A stretch of 64,000 nt of DNA from Candidatus Cloacimonadota bacterium (GCA_021108395.1 JAIOQZ010000058.1:41549-105548); one strand, 5' to 3'. Positions 8,589 through 17,913 are shown, counted from the first letter of the stretch. The notes: generated by a model from the sequence alone, not told the origin. Made by a program: numbers and translations.

Positions 8589-11141
8589 TTACTGAACCTT
8601 CAGCCGAATCTGGCCGGGCACGCTGAGATTGTAGCCCCTCGAATAATAGAGAAGGGAATCTTCCCCGTCAAAAAGATACACCAGCGGGTAGGCTTCGCTG
8701 TCCAGTTCTTCGCCGCCCACAGGCTGGCCATACAGCACCCGTGCGTCCTTCACCTCAATCGGGCGGCGGCCTTCCACCCACACCACCACATCAACGCCGG
8801 CGGCGGTCATGTCGGGCAGCAGCCCATGCAGTTGTTCGAGCATCCGATGCTGCGGCTCGGTGTCTTCGCGGCCCAGCACATAGACCAGTTTCATTCCCTG
8901 AGGCGCACCGCCGAGGTCTCTGGCGGCAAGGGCTTTGTCGTCCAGCTCGAGCGGTTCGTCGCCGCCACGGCGGGCAGGCGTCCACAAGCGCACCACGAGG
9001 CTGTCTGTCGTCTCGTCGAGCGAGCGCAGATGCGCACAGGCGTCACCGTTGTCGTTGCGCGTTACCGCTTCGAGTACATAATGCACATCCGGCTCCTGCG
9101 ACCACGTAAACACGGCTGTGAGCGAGTCGGTTTCGGCCTCGAACCAGGTGTAGTATAGCCCGTCTTCGTCAATCGTGGCCAGAAACATGTTGCCGAATGG
9201 GTCTGGCGGCGTCGGTGTTCCGTCCACCTCGAGGCGAACAGTCAGCGTCCGCTCGATTCGCTCGACCGGGTCTTCTTCGTCTTCCTCGAACGCTGTCCAT
9301 TCCCCGTCGTTCCAGTATTCAAGAAAACCGCGCCAGCGCAGCGGCACGCCCAGGCTCTTCAGGGCGGATGTAAGCAACACGCGCCGACCAGACTTGCTGA
9401 TATTGCGCATGTTGAGCCATTGCATCGGGTCGGGCGAGCCGGTGAAGTAAGTATATCGCAGTGTTGTATCCACGCTGGTTTCAGCATCCAGCCACTGTTC
9501 CACCGCCGCGATAGTGGAAGGAATGTCGTCGCCGCGTAGATGCGCCACGCGCTCGCTGAAGGGCAACGCCCAGCCGTTCTCCGGGCAGGGGACGCGGCGA
9601 AAGGTGCAACCCAGCACATGCTCTCGCCAGATGCTGTCCGGCATCGCCCAATACTGCCGCGCCTGTGCCAGCAAGGTCGCCCGCTGGTGAATAGCCGCGC
9701 TGTCGGGCATTTCGATGAGCTCTTTGATGTCCCAATCGGCCAGCATCAGATGCAGCACGTCGTACACAGCCTCGTCGTCCGCGGCGGCGGCAAGCACGTT
9801 CAGCCAGTCATCGGCGGCGCCGGCAAGACGCTTGCACATCTCCAGCCAGGCTTCGCGGCGTTCCATGTAATCCTCGTCGCTCTCGTCGTCGTCGGGCGAC
9901 AGCGGGAAGTGGCGCAGGAAATCAAGGGTTTGACGCTGGTCGCGAAGCCATTTGTCACGGGTGAGTTCCGCCACGCGCTTGCGCAGAGTGAAATCTTCGA
10001 GGATGGCTACATCGGATTCGGGCAGTTCGGTGTCGTCTTTGCTCAGAAAGTGCAATATAAACGTGTCGTCCAATTCCACGTCGTCCGTGATGGTCAGTGT
10101 GTGCGTTCCTGGCTTCGAGCCATCGGCGGAACCCATCGCAAAGCGTTCGCCCTCCTGGGCCGACCAGATGACGTCGGCCCGCCCCAGCGGAATCTCGACA
10201 CAGCCGTCTTCATCGGTATCGAGCCGCAGCATCCCGAACAGCCCGCCCCAACTGACGGCGAACAGCGTCACCTCGGCTTCGGCTACCAGCTCACCCGCTT
10301 CGTCCAACACGATGAACCGATGAAGATGCACCGGCGCGTATATCTCGGTGGTGACCATCGTGGTCACGCAAAGATGCGTCTCGATCGTGCGCGGGCTGTC
10401 ATACTCGCCAATGGCGTGGCTGGTGATAATCGGGGCGCGCTGCGTGGAGCGGGTAAACCACGCTGAGGCCAATCGGTTGGCCGGTTCCGCCGAACCCAGG
10501 AATGTCCAGCCGTCGGGCGTCCACACCTCGGTCCAGGCGTGGTTGTTGTCGGTAAAGCTCCAGTTGGGCGCCGAGGCCGTGCGGGCGGGGATGCCCACGC
10601 TGCGCGCCGCGGCGATGAACAGGATCATCATCTCCTCGCAACGGCCATAGCCGCGACGGATTGTGGTGAGCGGGGGCTGGTCGCGGCCACTGGTTGGCTC
10701 GAAGCGCATTTTGCCGTCGCACCAGATATTTACCAGAGTGATGGCCTCATAGATGTCGGTTATGTCCTCCAGCTCGGCGGAAAGCTCCTCATAGAATGGC
10801 TGACGCCAGCGCTGGTATGGCTCCTGCGACACACGCGACGGCAGCACAAAGTGAACAAACGCTTGCTCGGGTACATCCTGCGCCCAGGGCAATTGCCGGG
10901 CAGCGACGGCCAGGCGAATATTGTCGAGCACGAAGTCTGCCGGCAGCGCCGAGAGGTCGTAGGATGAGGCATTGTCGAGCAGGAAGCGGACGTAACGCAG
11001 GGTGTCGCCGCTTTGCGAATCTAACAGTTCGAGCAGGCCGGAAGCGTTGTCGCCGGCGTAGCGCTCGATGCGTTCGTCGAGTGTCAGGGCCGCCAGGGTT
11101 GTGGCGATGAGCAACAGAAATATCAACGTAATGTGGCGCAT
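8589..11141 (-). CDS. Secreted transglutaminase-like protein
   Basis: The 850-residue protein starts at ATG 11141 behind GAGGAGA; the 96-base upstream extension lacks a signal peptide. Residues 1-17 form the signal (HITLIFLLLIATTLAA). A transglutaminase-like core contains Cys168 in YGRCEEMMILFIAAARSVGI and His201 in NNHAWTEVW. It is followed by GWTFLGSAEP, where the third catalytic residue would be expected but Asp is not obvious. A second, degenerate unit (GRRVLLTSALKSLGVPLRW) lacks the Cys. The C-terminal 120 residues (LVYVLGREDTEP, VDVVVWVEG) have a thioredoxin-like alternation of strands. Bacterial members are usually secreted amidases or structural relatives. It lies 43 bases after the Wzi-like gene and is probably co-transcribed with it. 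Confidence 0.82.
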   Translation of the reverse strand: MRHITLIFLLLIATTLAALTLDERIERYAGDNASGLLELLDSQSGDTLRYVRFLLDNASSYDLSALPADFVLDNIRLAVAARQLPWAQDVPEQAFVHFVLPSRVSQEPYQRWRQPFYEELSAELEDITDIYEAITLVNIWCDGKMRFEPTSGRDQPPLTTIRRGYGRCEEMMILFIAAARSVGIPARTASAPNWSFTDNNHAWTEVWTPDGWTFLGSAEPANRLASAWFTRSTQRAPIITSHAIGEYDSPRTIETHLCVTTMVTTEIYAPVHLHRFIVLDEAGELVAEAEVTLFAVSWGGLFGMLRLDTDEDGCVEIPLGRADVIWSAQEGERFAMGSADGSKPGTHTLTITDDVELDDTFILHFLSKDDTELPESDVAILEDFTLRKRVAELTRDKWLRDQRQTLDFLRHFPLSPDDDESDEDYMERREAWLEMCKRLAGAADDWLNVLAAAADDEAVYDVLHLMLADWDIKELIEMPDSAAIHQRATLLAQARQYWAMPDSIWREHVLGCTFRRVPCPENGWALPFSERVAHLRGDDIPSTIAAVEQWLDAETSVDTTLRYTYFTGSPDPMQWLNMRNISKSGRRVLLTSALKSLGVPLRWRGFLEYWNDGEWTAFEEDEEDPVERIERTLTVRLEVDGTPTPPDPFGNMFLATIDEDGLYYTWFEAETDSLTAVFTWSQEPDVHYVLEAVTRNDNGDACAHLRSLDETTDSLVVRLWTPARRGGDEPLELDDKALAARDLGGAPQGMKLVYVLGREDTEPQHRMLEQLHGLLPDMTAAGVDVVVWVEGRRPIEVKDARVLYGQPVGGEELDSEAYPLVYLFDGEDSLLYYSRGYNLSVPGQIRLKVQ

Positions 11142-11184
11142 TGTCTCTCCTCGTATATCGTTCTTGTGTATCAATTCTCGTGAA

Positions 11185-12669
11185 TCAGTAGCGCGTCTGC
11201 CAGGAGACGAACCAGTTGGTTTGTGAGCCGCTGTCACGCTCGGTGTGGGTTGCAGCCAGCTTGACGCTGTGGTGCGCCAGCGGCAACCAGGTAATGGCGC
11301 CTTTCAGGTACAGCGTGTCGGTGACGTCGCCTTCGAGCCAACCGGCGGCGTTTGACGGGCGCGCGTCGTAGTTTGTGGCGGGGTCGTAGCCCACGCTCCC
11401 CTGTTGAACGAAGGTGACGGCGGCATCCAGCGAAAGGCGCGCCGGCAGCGGCAGGTTGGCCTCGGCGGTGTAGGCGATGAGATTGGCGCCGAGCGGATAA
11501 CCCAGCCCCTCGCCTTCGTGGGTATAACTGCCAAGCTGGGAGTTGTGCGTGTACAGCCAGGGACGGATGGCCACGCCTTCGAGGGTGAGCCGCGGAACGC
11601 CGCCGGCAAATGTTGGCGCACAGAACACTACTCCGCCCTGCACTGCGTATTTGTTGCCCCACCAGTCACCCATGATTTCGGCTATGCGCAGTTCATCGAG
11701 ATAGCCCTGGCCGTAGAGAGTGAGCCAGGAAAGCGAGCGCCACTCGAACCCGGCGAAAATGGCGACATTGTCACGGTCGTGCAGCTTGTGCTCTACAATG
11801 CGCAGGAAGGTGTGCGGCAACAGGTAGCTGACATCCGGGGCGCGACCGCCATATACGATTGTTTCACCGGCAAAGATGCTCAGGTTGTCGGTTGGCTCGA
11901 TGTCCAACCGATGCAGCATCAGATACTTCTCGTCCAAACGCTTTTCGCTGTACAGTGTGTCCCTGCCCGCAGGCAACAGCGAGGCATGCACCAGGCTGAG
12001 GCTGACCGGGCCGGCATCGAGCTCCCATGACGCCCAGCCGTAGTTGCCGACGGCGCGGCTGAGAATGATGGAGCCGCTGACGCCGTTGCCAACCTGAAAG
12101 CGGCCACGCCCCAGGGCAAAATCCCCCCAGTCGCTGGCAGCCACCATCCATGCTTCGAGATCATCGAGTTCGAGCAGTTCCGGGTCGCGTTTGTGCCAGC
12201 CCGTCACCAGCGGCGAGTGTTTATCTGCCCATGGCAGGTCTCCGCTGTAGAATCCATACCACCAGCGCCCCCACATGGACAGCCGCGAACCCCAGGCGAC
12301 GTCAACTTCCGTTCCATAAAGCAGGAACAGCGCCTGCTCGTCCTCGTCGCCTTCCATTGCCGCCCCGGCAATGGGCGACACCGCGATGACAGCTTTGTCG
12401 CCACCCCAGACCAGAAAGCGGTTGTCGTCTCGCCGCGCAAAAAAAGCCTGCATCGAAGGCGCGACGCGACGAAGCGGCCAGAGTGCGCAAGCAAGGGAAT
12501 CGGTAACCGGCAAAGAAAGTGAGTCAGGTGGCGGAACAAGCTGAAAGTGAGTATAGAGGCGCGAGTGAACGGTTGGCCGGCGCAGGCCGCCGGGCAGCGT
12601 CGGCGCTGCCTGCAACAGGAAACAGAGCATCAGGAGGCAAATGGAAAACAGGATATGTCGGCGATGCAT
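11185..12669 (-). CDS. Outer-membrane beta-barrel of the Wzi/capsule-assembly type
   Basis: This 494-residue protein has an N-terminal signal (ILFSICLLMLCFLLQAAP), then alternating amphipathic strands throughout. It ends in an aromatic residue preceded by a strand (WFVSWQTRY), as expected for BAM-inserted barrels. The YTHNSQLGSYTHEGEGLGYP region and the GDFALGRGRFQVG region resemble the capsule-assembly protein Wzi family. Wzi proteins help attach polysaccharide to the cell surface. No capsule export genes are nearby, so the role may be more general. AAGGAT lies 7 bases before the ATG. It is transcribed first, ahead of the transglutaminase-like gene. Confidence 0.75.
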   Translation of the reverse strand: MHRRHILFSICLLMLCFLLQAAPTLPGGLRRPTVHSRLYTHFQLVPPPDSLSLPVTDSLACALWPLRRVAPSMQAFFARRDDNRFLVWGGDKAVIAVSPIAGAAMEGDEDEQALFLLYGTEVDVAWGSRLSMWGRWWYGFYSGDLPWADKHSPLVTGWHKRDPELLELDDLEAWMVAASDWGDFALGRGRFQVGNGVSGSIILSRAVGNYGWASWELDAGPVSLSLVHASLLPAGRDTLYSEKRLDEKYLMLHRLDIEPTDNLSIFAGETIVYGGRAPDVSYLLPHTFLRIVEHKLHDRDNVAIFAGFEWRSLSWLTLYGQGYLDELRIAEIMGDWWGNKYAVQGGVVFCAPTFAGGVPRLTLEGVAIRPWLYTHNSQLGSYTHEGEGLGYPLGANLIAYTAEANLPLPARLSLDAAVTFVQQGSVGYDPATNYDARPSNAAGWLEGDVTDTLYLKGAITWLPLAHHSVKLAATHTERDSGSQTNWFVSWQTRY

Positions 12670-12696
12670 GGGGGCAATCCTTTGTCCGTTTTTGAT

Positions 12697-12724
12697 AGAT
12701 TACTGAGAAGGGCAATGGCGTCAA
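12697..12724 (-). promoter_or_regulatory. Promoter of the Wzi-like/transglutaminase operon
   Basis: On the minus strand TTGACG (12719-12724) and TAATCT (12697-12702) are 16 bases apart, about 28 bases before the ATG at 12669. Confidence 0.5.
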
Positions 12725-12801
12725 GCAAAACCGGATGAAAGAAATAACTTGCCGTCAGAGCATGATGATACCATTTTATATAAATGGAGGCAGAAGTACT
12801 C

Positions 12802-14037
12802 ATGTCAGATATTGAGAACAAGAAAGAAATCATCGATACCATGCTGACACAAGCGCGAAACAAACGACGCAAGGCTCCCGAAGAAACCATCTCGCTGGCA
12901 ACTCGTGCGCTCGAAATAGCTAAAGAAATCGAAAGCGACGAACACATTGCCGACGCCTACCAGTGGATGGGGATTGGCCATTTTAACATATCGAGCTACG
13001 AAAAATCACTCAAGTACAATCTGAAAAGCATGGAGTTGAACGAAAGGCTCGGTCGCACAAAACACTTCGCCAGCAATCTGTCAAACATCGGCCTCCAGTA
13101 CGAAGTTCTCGACGATTTCAACAGTGCAGAATATTATTACAACAAAGCGCACGACATCTATAAGGAACTGGGCTACACTCTTGGCCTGGCAGGCATCTAT
13201 TCAAAAATGGGCAATCTGATGGTGGGCAGGGGTGACCTCGAGCAGGGCATCGCCTACCACCAGCAAGCGCTCGAGCTGCGCCGCCAACAGGGCAATGACA
13301 TGGGCATCGCGCTCGCCTGTCACAACATCGGCCACATCGAAAGACAACTGGGCAAGTTCAATTCTGCCATGGAAAACCTGCAAACAGCATTGAAAATCCG
13401 AGAGGATATCGACGATAATCGTGGCATCGCCATCACCGCCACCGAAATCGCCAGAATCCTGATAGTACGCGAGCAATGGGCAGATGCCCTCGCCAAAGCC
13501 CTTATCGCACACAACATAGCCAAAGATTGCGGGTTGCGTGAAGAGCTGATGCATTCGTGGGAATTGCTGTCCAACATCCAGGCCGGCATGGGCCAGTTCG
13601 AGGAAGCTCTGCATTCCCACCGCCAGTTTTCGCAGTTGCAGCACGAGATTTATGCTTCGCAGTTATTGATGCGCATTTCCGAGTTGCAGACACGGTGGAC
13701 CAGCGAGAAACAACAGCGTGAAATCGATATTCTGCGCAAGGACAATGAAATCCTCGAACTTGAACGACGCAACATCGCCCTGGCGCTGGCTGTTACGGCG
13801 AGCCACGAGATGAACCAACCGCTGATGGTACTTCAGGGTAATCTGGAAATGCTGCTGAGTACAATCACGGCTGTCGATGGGCGGCAAAAGCGTTACATGG
13901 CACGAATCGACGCTTCACAGAAGCGTATCCGGAATGTGTTGCGCAAATTCAGAACAGCCAGCGATATTCAATTTGAGCCATACAGCGAATCATCACCCAT
14001 GATCGTCTTTGCAGACAACGAGGAGTCCAATCCATGA
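12802..14037 (+). CDS. TPR sensor protein with terminal H-box module, no ATPase domain
   Basis: The start is taken at ATG 12802, 11 bases after TGGAGG; ATG 12784 overlaps that ribosome site and is rejected. The 411-residue protein has about seven tetratricopeptide repeats (roughly 20-290: ASNLSNIGLQYEVLDDFNSA, GIYSKMGNLMVGRGDLEQGI, ALACHNIGHIERQLGKFNSA). A coiled coil follows, then an H-box, ASHEMNQPLMVLQGNLEML, with His335. It ends with FEPYSESSPMIVFADNEES and has no histidine-kinase catalytic domain. The tail aligns with that of the PAS protein at 6457-8523. TPR-kinases are common in the FCB group, but there the ATPase domain follows. The stop overlaps the PilZ start (ATGA), so the two are coupled. 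Confidence 0.85.
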   Translation: MSDIENKKEIIDTMLTQARNKRRKAPEETISLATRALEIAKEIESDEHIADAYQWMGIGHFNISSYEKSLKYNLKSMELNERLGRTKHFASNLSNIGLQYEVLDDFNSAEYYYNKAHDIYKELGYTLGLAGIYSKMGNLMVGRGDLEQGIAYHQQALELRRQQGNDMGIALACHNIGHIERQLGKFNSAMENLQTALKIREDIDDNRGIAITATEIARILIVREQWADALAKALIAHNIAKDCGLREELMHSWELLSNIQAGMGQFEEALHSHRQFSQLQHEIYASQLLMRISELQTRWTSEKQQREIDILRKDNEILELERRNIALALAVTASHEMNQPLMVLQGNLEMLLSTITAVDGRQKRYMARIDASQKRIRNVLRKFRTASDIQFEPYSESSPMIVFADNEESNP

Positions 14038-14447
14038 GACGTTTCATCCGTCACCCCGCCTCCATCCCCATCATCTACAGTCTGGAAGACCGCATGGATC
14101 CGCACGAGGAACTGGCGAGCAACATCGGACACGGAGGCCTGTGTTTTCGCTCAGAACACCCACTGCCCACCGGCAGCGTGATTCAAATCCAAATAATGGT
14201 GCATGAGCCTGCATTTGAGGCCAACGGCACAGTGATGTGGAGCAAGAAACGCAACGACCACTATGAGATAGGCATCGAGTTCGACAATGCCGACATCGAG
14301 TTCAGGGTACGCATGGTCGAGCAGGTGTGTTACATCGAACACTACCGGCATGAAGTCGAGCGCGAAGAGGGGCGTAAGCTGTCGAGTCGTGAAGCCGCGC
14401 TCGAGTGGATTCGCAAGTTCGGCGGCAGCTTTCCTCACATCGAATAG
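14034..14447 (+). CDS. PilZ-domain cyclic di-GMP receptor protein
   Basis: This 137-residue cytoplasmic protein starts inside the stop of the TPR sensor gene (ATGA overlap). It shows a PilZ layout: RRFIR near the N-terminus fits the RxxxR ligand loop, and NIGHGGLCFRSEHPLPTGSV fits the second (D/N)xSxxG motif, with His-Gly in place of Ser-x. Strands follow with GTVMWSKKRNDHYEIGIEF. The last 40 residues are helical and charged. PilZ domains bind cyclic di-GMP and pass the signal to a partner. The tight coupling suggests the TPR H-box protein is that partner or lies in the same pathway as the HD-GYP regulator at 3135. Confidence 0.85.
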   Translation: MRRFIRHPASIPIIYSLEDRMDPHEELASNIGHGGLCFRSEHPLPTGSVIQIQIMVHEPAFEANGTVMWSKKRNDHYEIGIEFDNADIEFRVRMVEQVCYIEHYRHEVEREEGRKLSSREAALEWIRKFGGSFPHIE

Positions 14448-14465
14448 CTGTTACTCTCCAGAGAT

Positions 14466-15143
14466 TCAGTTCCCTTCCAGCTCGGCTCTCACCTGCGCCG
14501 CTTCCTCGTCGCGGCCATTGACCTCGAGTAACATGGCGTAGAATTCTTTCACTTCGACAGCGTCCACTTCCTCATCAGGGTCTTCGATGTCCTTTCCATA
14601 GTATCCGAAACCGGTCTCCAGCGTGGCCAGCGCTGTGGCGTCCTCGCCCAGCGCGTGTTGAGCCCTGGCCAGCCACACATAGGCGTCGTAATGCTCGATG
14701 CGCGTCTCGATGGCTTTCTCGAACGCTGTAGCAGCCTGAGCGTAGCGGCCACTCTCGTAATAGGCTTCCCCTTTGTGCCGCCACGGGCACGACCAGTCAG
14801 GCTTCGACTCGTTGAGCTTGTCGTACTGCGCCAACGCATCGTCATAGCGACCCATGGACAGCATGAGGTTGGCCCAGCCAAAACGCTGCCCGGCCTTCAG
14901 GTCGTCCTGGTGTTCGTCGTACCAGCCGATGGTGCGGTTCAGCTCCATGAGATGCAGATAGCCCAGCATAAGCCGCGCCGAGGCGTCGGCCTCGTTCTCG
15001 GCGAGTTGGGCAGTGAAGTGCCCCTGTGCCGCCAAGAATGTCTCTTGTGAGGGTTCGGCTTGATAGACGGCGAAGGGGGCATCCTGGGCGAACAGCCAAG
15101 TGGCGCACGCCAGGATTGTCAGGATAATGAATGTGTTGCGCAT
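14466..15143 (-). CDS. Secreted TPR-repeat protein
   Basis: The ATG at 15143, with GGAGAAAGAAACG upstream, opens a signal peptide (MRNTFIILTILACATWLFAQ). The 225-residue protein contains tetratricopeptide-type helices, such as WANLMLSMGRYDDALAQYDK, WRHKGEAYYESGRYAQAATA and WLARAQHALGEDATALATLE. It ends in an acidic helix. It is presumably a periplasmic scaffold. It lies 41 bases past the era stop in the same direction and is probably the last gene of the yibQ-uppP-holA-era operon. No catalytic motif is visible. Confidence 0.75.
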   Translation of the reverse strand: MRNTFIILTILACATWLFAQDAPFAVYQAEPSQETFLAAQGHFTAQLAENEADASARLMLGYLHLMELNRTIGWYDEHQDDLKAGQRFGWANLMLSMGRYDDALAQYDKLNESKPDWSCPWRHKGEAYYESGRYAQAATAFEKAIETRIEHYDAYVWLARAQHALGEDATALATLETGFGYYGKDIEDPDEEVDAVEVKEFYAMLLEVNGRDEEAAQVRAELEGN

Positions 15144-15184
15144 CGTTTCTTTCTCCTCATATTTTGTTTGATTTCTACTGTGTT

Positions 15185-16072
15185 TCATCGATAGCCGAAC
15201 TCGGTCAGCGCGCCTTTCTTCTTGCGCCAGTTTTTCTTCACCTTCACCCAGAGCTGTAGCTGGGTCCGTTTGCCCAGAAAGCGATACATTTCTTTCTCCG
15301 CCGCCAACCGCAGCTTCTTGATGGCCTGCCCCCCCGCGCCCAGCATGATGGGCTTCTGGCTGTCATGCTCGAGCCAGATGTTGGCATGGATGACAGTTTT
15401 GTTCGGCAAGTCCTCATAGCTCTCCACAATCACGGCGCTACTGTAGGGGATTTCCTGCTGATATTGCAGGAATATCTGCTCACGGATAATCTCCTGGGCG
15501 AAGAAACGCACCGGTGCGTCGGAGAGGTCGTCTGGGTCGTATAGCGGCGGCGAGAACGGCAAGCGCTGCGTGAGCGCCTCGAGCAGCGGGTCAAAGTTCT
15601 CGTCGTGCAGCGCGCTGATGGCCAGCACGTCGTCAAACCCCAGTTCACTCAGATGCGCAGCGGCGGCCTGCACCTTCACGTCATCCGCCTTGTCAATCTT
15701 GTTCAGCACGGCCAGTCGCTGAGTGGGAACGCGCTTCAGCTCCTCGCACATGGCTGCGTCATAGTCTGTGGGAAATGAGGCGACCTCGGTGAGAAAGACG
15801 ATGACATCAGCGCCGCGAAATGCGTTGCGAATGGTTCGCAACATGCGCTCCTGAAGCTCGTAGCGCGGTACCAGAAAGCCAGGGGTATCGAGAAAAACAA
15901 TCTGACGGTTCTCGCTGGACAGGATGCCCTTAATGCTCTGGCGGGTAGTCTGCGGTTTGGGCGAGATGATGGACAGCTTCTGCCCCACCAGTCGATTCAT
16001 CAGGGTCGATTTGCCCACGTTTGGCCGACCGACAATGGTCACGAATCCGGCACGATGTTCAGCAGCGTTCAT
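15185..16072 (-). CDS. era: GTPase Era
   Basis: This is a 295-residue GTPase with the full set of G motifs: GRPNVGKST (G1), the TTRQ switch, DTPG (G3), NKID (G4) and SAL (G5). A C-terminal KH domain follows (IMLGAGGQAIKKLRLAAEKE). Era binds the 3' end of 16S rRNA and helps assemble the 30S subunit. The ATG at 16072 shares one base with the holA stop and has GGAGG 4 bases upstream, so the longer reading to 16096 is not used. The length is typical for Era. It sits in the uppP-holA-era operon. Confidence 0.97.
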   Translation of the reverse strand: MNAAEHRAGFVTIVGRPNVGKSTLMNRLVGQKLSIISPKPQTTRQSIKGILSSENRQIVFLDTPGFLVPRYELQERMLRTIRNAFRGADVIVFLTEVASFPTDYDAAMCEELKRVPTQRLAVLNKIDKADDVKVQAAAAHLSELGFDDVLAISALHDENFDPLLEALTQRLPFSPPLYDPDDLSDAPVRFFAQEIIREQIFLQYQQEIPYSSAVIVESYEDLPNKTVIHANIWLEHDSQKPIMLGAGGQAIKKLRLAAEKEMYRFLGKRTQLQLWVKVKKNWRKKKGALTEFGYR

Positions 16073-17091
16073 CACACCTCCCTGCACAGACGCCAAACCA
16101 TAATCTCGGCCAGAAAGCGGTCGAGGCGGTCACCGGTCGATTTGAGGGCGGCGTCGGTATCGTAGAGCGCCTCGAACACGCGGCGAATGCTGTCAGGCCC
16201 AATGTTGCGCGCAGCAGTCATGTAGCGGTCTTGAAAGCGCGGCATGATGCCCCGCAGGGCGCGCTGGCGCACCTCTTGTTCGTTCAGGTTGTGGCCGCGC
16301 AGCGCATGAATGCGCCACACGACATGATAGAATCTGGTGAGCACCGCCACCACGAACACCGGGCTTTCACCGGCGGAGAGGATGTTTTCGAGCATTTCCA
16401 TGCCGCGCTTGAGATTGCGGCTGCCCAGGGCGTCTTGCAACTCGTAAACGGAAAAGGTGCGCAACTGTCCCAGGCTGGCGGTCACGTCGTCGGTGGTGAT
16501 GCGGCGGCGCTCGCCCACATAAAGCTTCAGCTTCTCCCACTCCTGCCAGGCGGTTTCGTAGTTCAGCTCCACACTGCCGGCAAACAGGCTCAGGGCGTCT
16601 CTGTCCACGCTATAGCCACTGTTCCTGATCTCGCCCTGCAACCAGCGCTCGATGTCCCGCGGCTCCCAGGGCGGCGTACAGCGCACAGACTCGGCGTGTT
16701 TCATTACGCCCTTCCACAGCACCCGCCGCTGGTCAATCTTGCCGGCGGTGAGCACCAATACAACGCTGGGACTGGGGTTTTCGATGTATGGCAGCAGGCG
16801 TTTGCCTTCATCGGCGCGCATCTCGTCGGCGCCGCGTACCACCACTACACGCTTTGGCGACAGCATCGGCAGCATGGCAAGCTGCTCGATGATCTGCTCC
16901 GCCTTTGTCTCGGCGCCATAGAACACTGTCAGGTCAAAGTCTTCGGAGCCTTTCGCCAGGGCTTCCTGGCGCACCATTGCCTCGAGGCGGCGCTGTGAGA
17001 GGCCGTCTTCGCCCCAGAAGAGGTAACAGTTCGCGGGGGGCAGCTTGCCGCCGGCTCGCAGAATCTGATTGGCGTAAACGGTGCGGCTCAC
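16072..17091 (-). CDS. holA: DNA polymerase III delta subunit
   Basis: The 339-residue reading from GTG 17091 overlaps the uppP stop by four bases (GTGA). It gives the usual length for delta, and the longer ATG reading to 17145 runs into uppP. Recognisable features are NCYLFWGEDGLSQRRLEAMV at the N-terminus, LAMLPMLSPKRVVVVRGAD and a C-terminal helical collar (LKSTGDRLDRFLAEIMVWRL). Delta opens the beta clamp within the clamp loader. Sequence conservation in this family is low, but length and motif order agree. Confidence 0.9.
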   Translation of the reverse strand: MSRTVYANQILRAGGKLPPANCYLFWGEDGLSQRRLEAMVRQEALAKGSEDFDLTVFYGAETKAEQIIEQLAMLPMLSPKRVVVVRGADEMRADEGKRLLPYIENPSPSVVLVLTAGKIDQRRVLWKGVMKHAESVRCTPPWEPRDIERWLQGEIRNSGYSVDRDALSLFAGSVELNYETAWQEWEKLKLYVGERRRITTDDVTASLGQLRTFSVYELQDALGSRNLKRGMEMLENILSAGESPVFVVAVLTRFYHVVWRIHALRGHNLNEQEVRQRALRGIMPRFQDRYMTAARNIGPDSIRRVFEALYDTDAALKSTGDRLDRFLAEIMVWRLCREV

Positions 17092-17894
17092 GAGACAACA
17101 CCGCTCAGCAGCAGCACGATGGAGACGAGGCCAAACGCCCAGCAATAGTAAGCGAAGTAGCGCAGCTTCTGGCGGCGCACCAGCCGCAGCAGCAGACCGA
17201 TGACCGCGTAACCGGAGATGAAAGCCGCGGCGCCGCCCAGCGCATAGGACAGCGGCGAGATGGCGGGGTCGCCAATCATGTCGCGGAATTTGAGCACGGT
17301 AGCCCCGCCAATGGCCGGGATAGCCAGCAGAAAGGCATACCTGGCCGCTTCGTCACGCCGCAGCCCGGCTGCCAGTCCGGCCACGATGGTTGTGCCAGAC
17401 CTGCTGATGCCGGGGAACAGGGCGAACGTCTGCGCCAGGCCAAGCCACGCCGCTCGAAACCAGCCCATTTGCGCCGCGGTGCGCTCGTGCGTCGGTATGC
17501 GGTCGGAGACAAACAGAATGAAACCGGTCACCAGCAGCATGATAGCAGCCAGTAGCGGGTTCATGAACAGCCTGTCCACCCAGTCTTCGCAGAGCAGGCC
17601 GATGACGGCGGTGATGAACGTGGAAACAGCCAGCCACAGTAGCAACCGGCGGTCTTGCGCGGCGCCGTCGCGGCTGCCTGCAAACGGAGCGCGCATCAGT
17701 CGCCAGACATCGCGGCGGAAATATAGCAGAATGGCCAGCAGCGTACCGAAGTGAACGAACACGTCGAAGCCCACCTTTGGCTCGTCAAAGCCGAGAAAAC
17801 GGCCCCAGAGAACGAGGTGCCCGCTGCTGGACACCGGCAGAAATTCGGTCAGGCCCTGGATGATTCCCAGGATGAGCGCAATGAATGGGGACAT
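17088..17894 (-). CDS. uppP: Undecaprenyl-diphosphatase
   Basis: This 268-residue membrane protein has about eight hydrophobic segments and the two UppP/BacA signatures: GLTEFLPVSSSGH near the N-terminus and PGISRSGTTIVAGL in the middle. It removes a phosphate from undecaprenyl diphosphate to recycle the lipid carrier for peptidoglycan and other polymers. It overlaps holA by four bases and follows the YibQ-like gene after 19 bases. This links it to envelope genes elsewhere in the window (murE-murF, ftsI). Confidence 0.97.
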   Translation of the reverse strand: MSPFIALILGIIQGLTEFLPVSSSGHLVLWGRFLGFDEPKVGFDVFVHFGTLLAILLYFRRDVWRLMRAPFAGSRDGAAQDRRLLLWLAVSTFITAVIGLLCEDWVDRLFMNPLLAAIMLLVTGFILFVSDRIPTHERTAAQMGWFRAAWLGLAQTFALFPGISRSGTTIVAGLAAGLRRDEAARYAFLLAIPAIGGATVLKFRDMIGDPAISPLSYALGGAAAFISGYAVIGLLLRLVRRQKLRYFAYYCWAFGLVSIVLLLSGVVS

Positions 17895-17913
17895 TGGGAT
17901 TCCTTAATGATAA

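Noticed and set aside
8551..8590. CCTTGCAAGG followed by T6 as a terminator
   Set aside because: The palindrome has no loop, and the T run would only serve plus-strand transcription, where no gene ends.
12124..12669. Long open frames on the strand opposite the Wzi-like and transglutaminase-like genes
   Set aside because: High GC and codon bias open antisense frames; these have no ribosome site, no signal and Arg/Pro/Ala-rich translations, while the minus-strand genes have clear domains.
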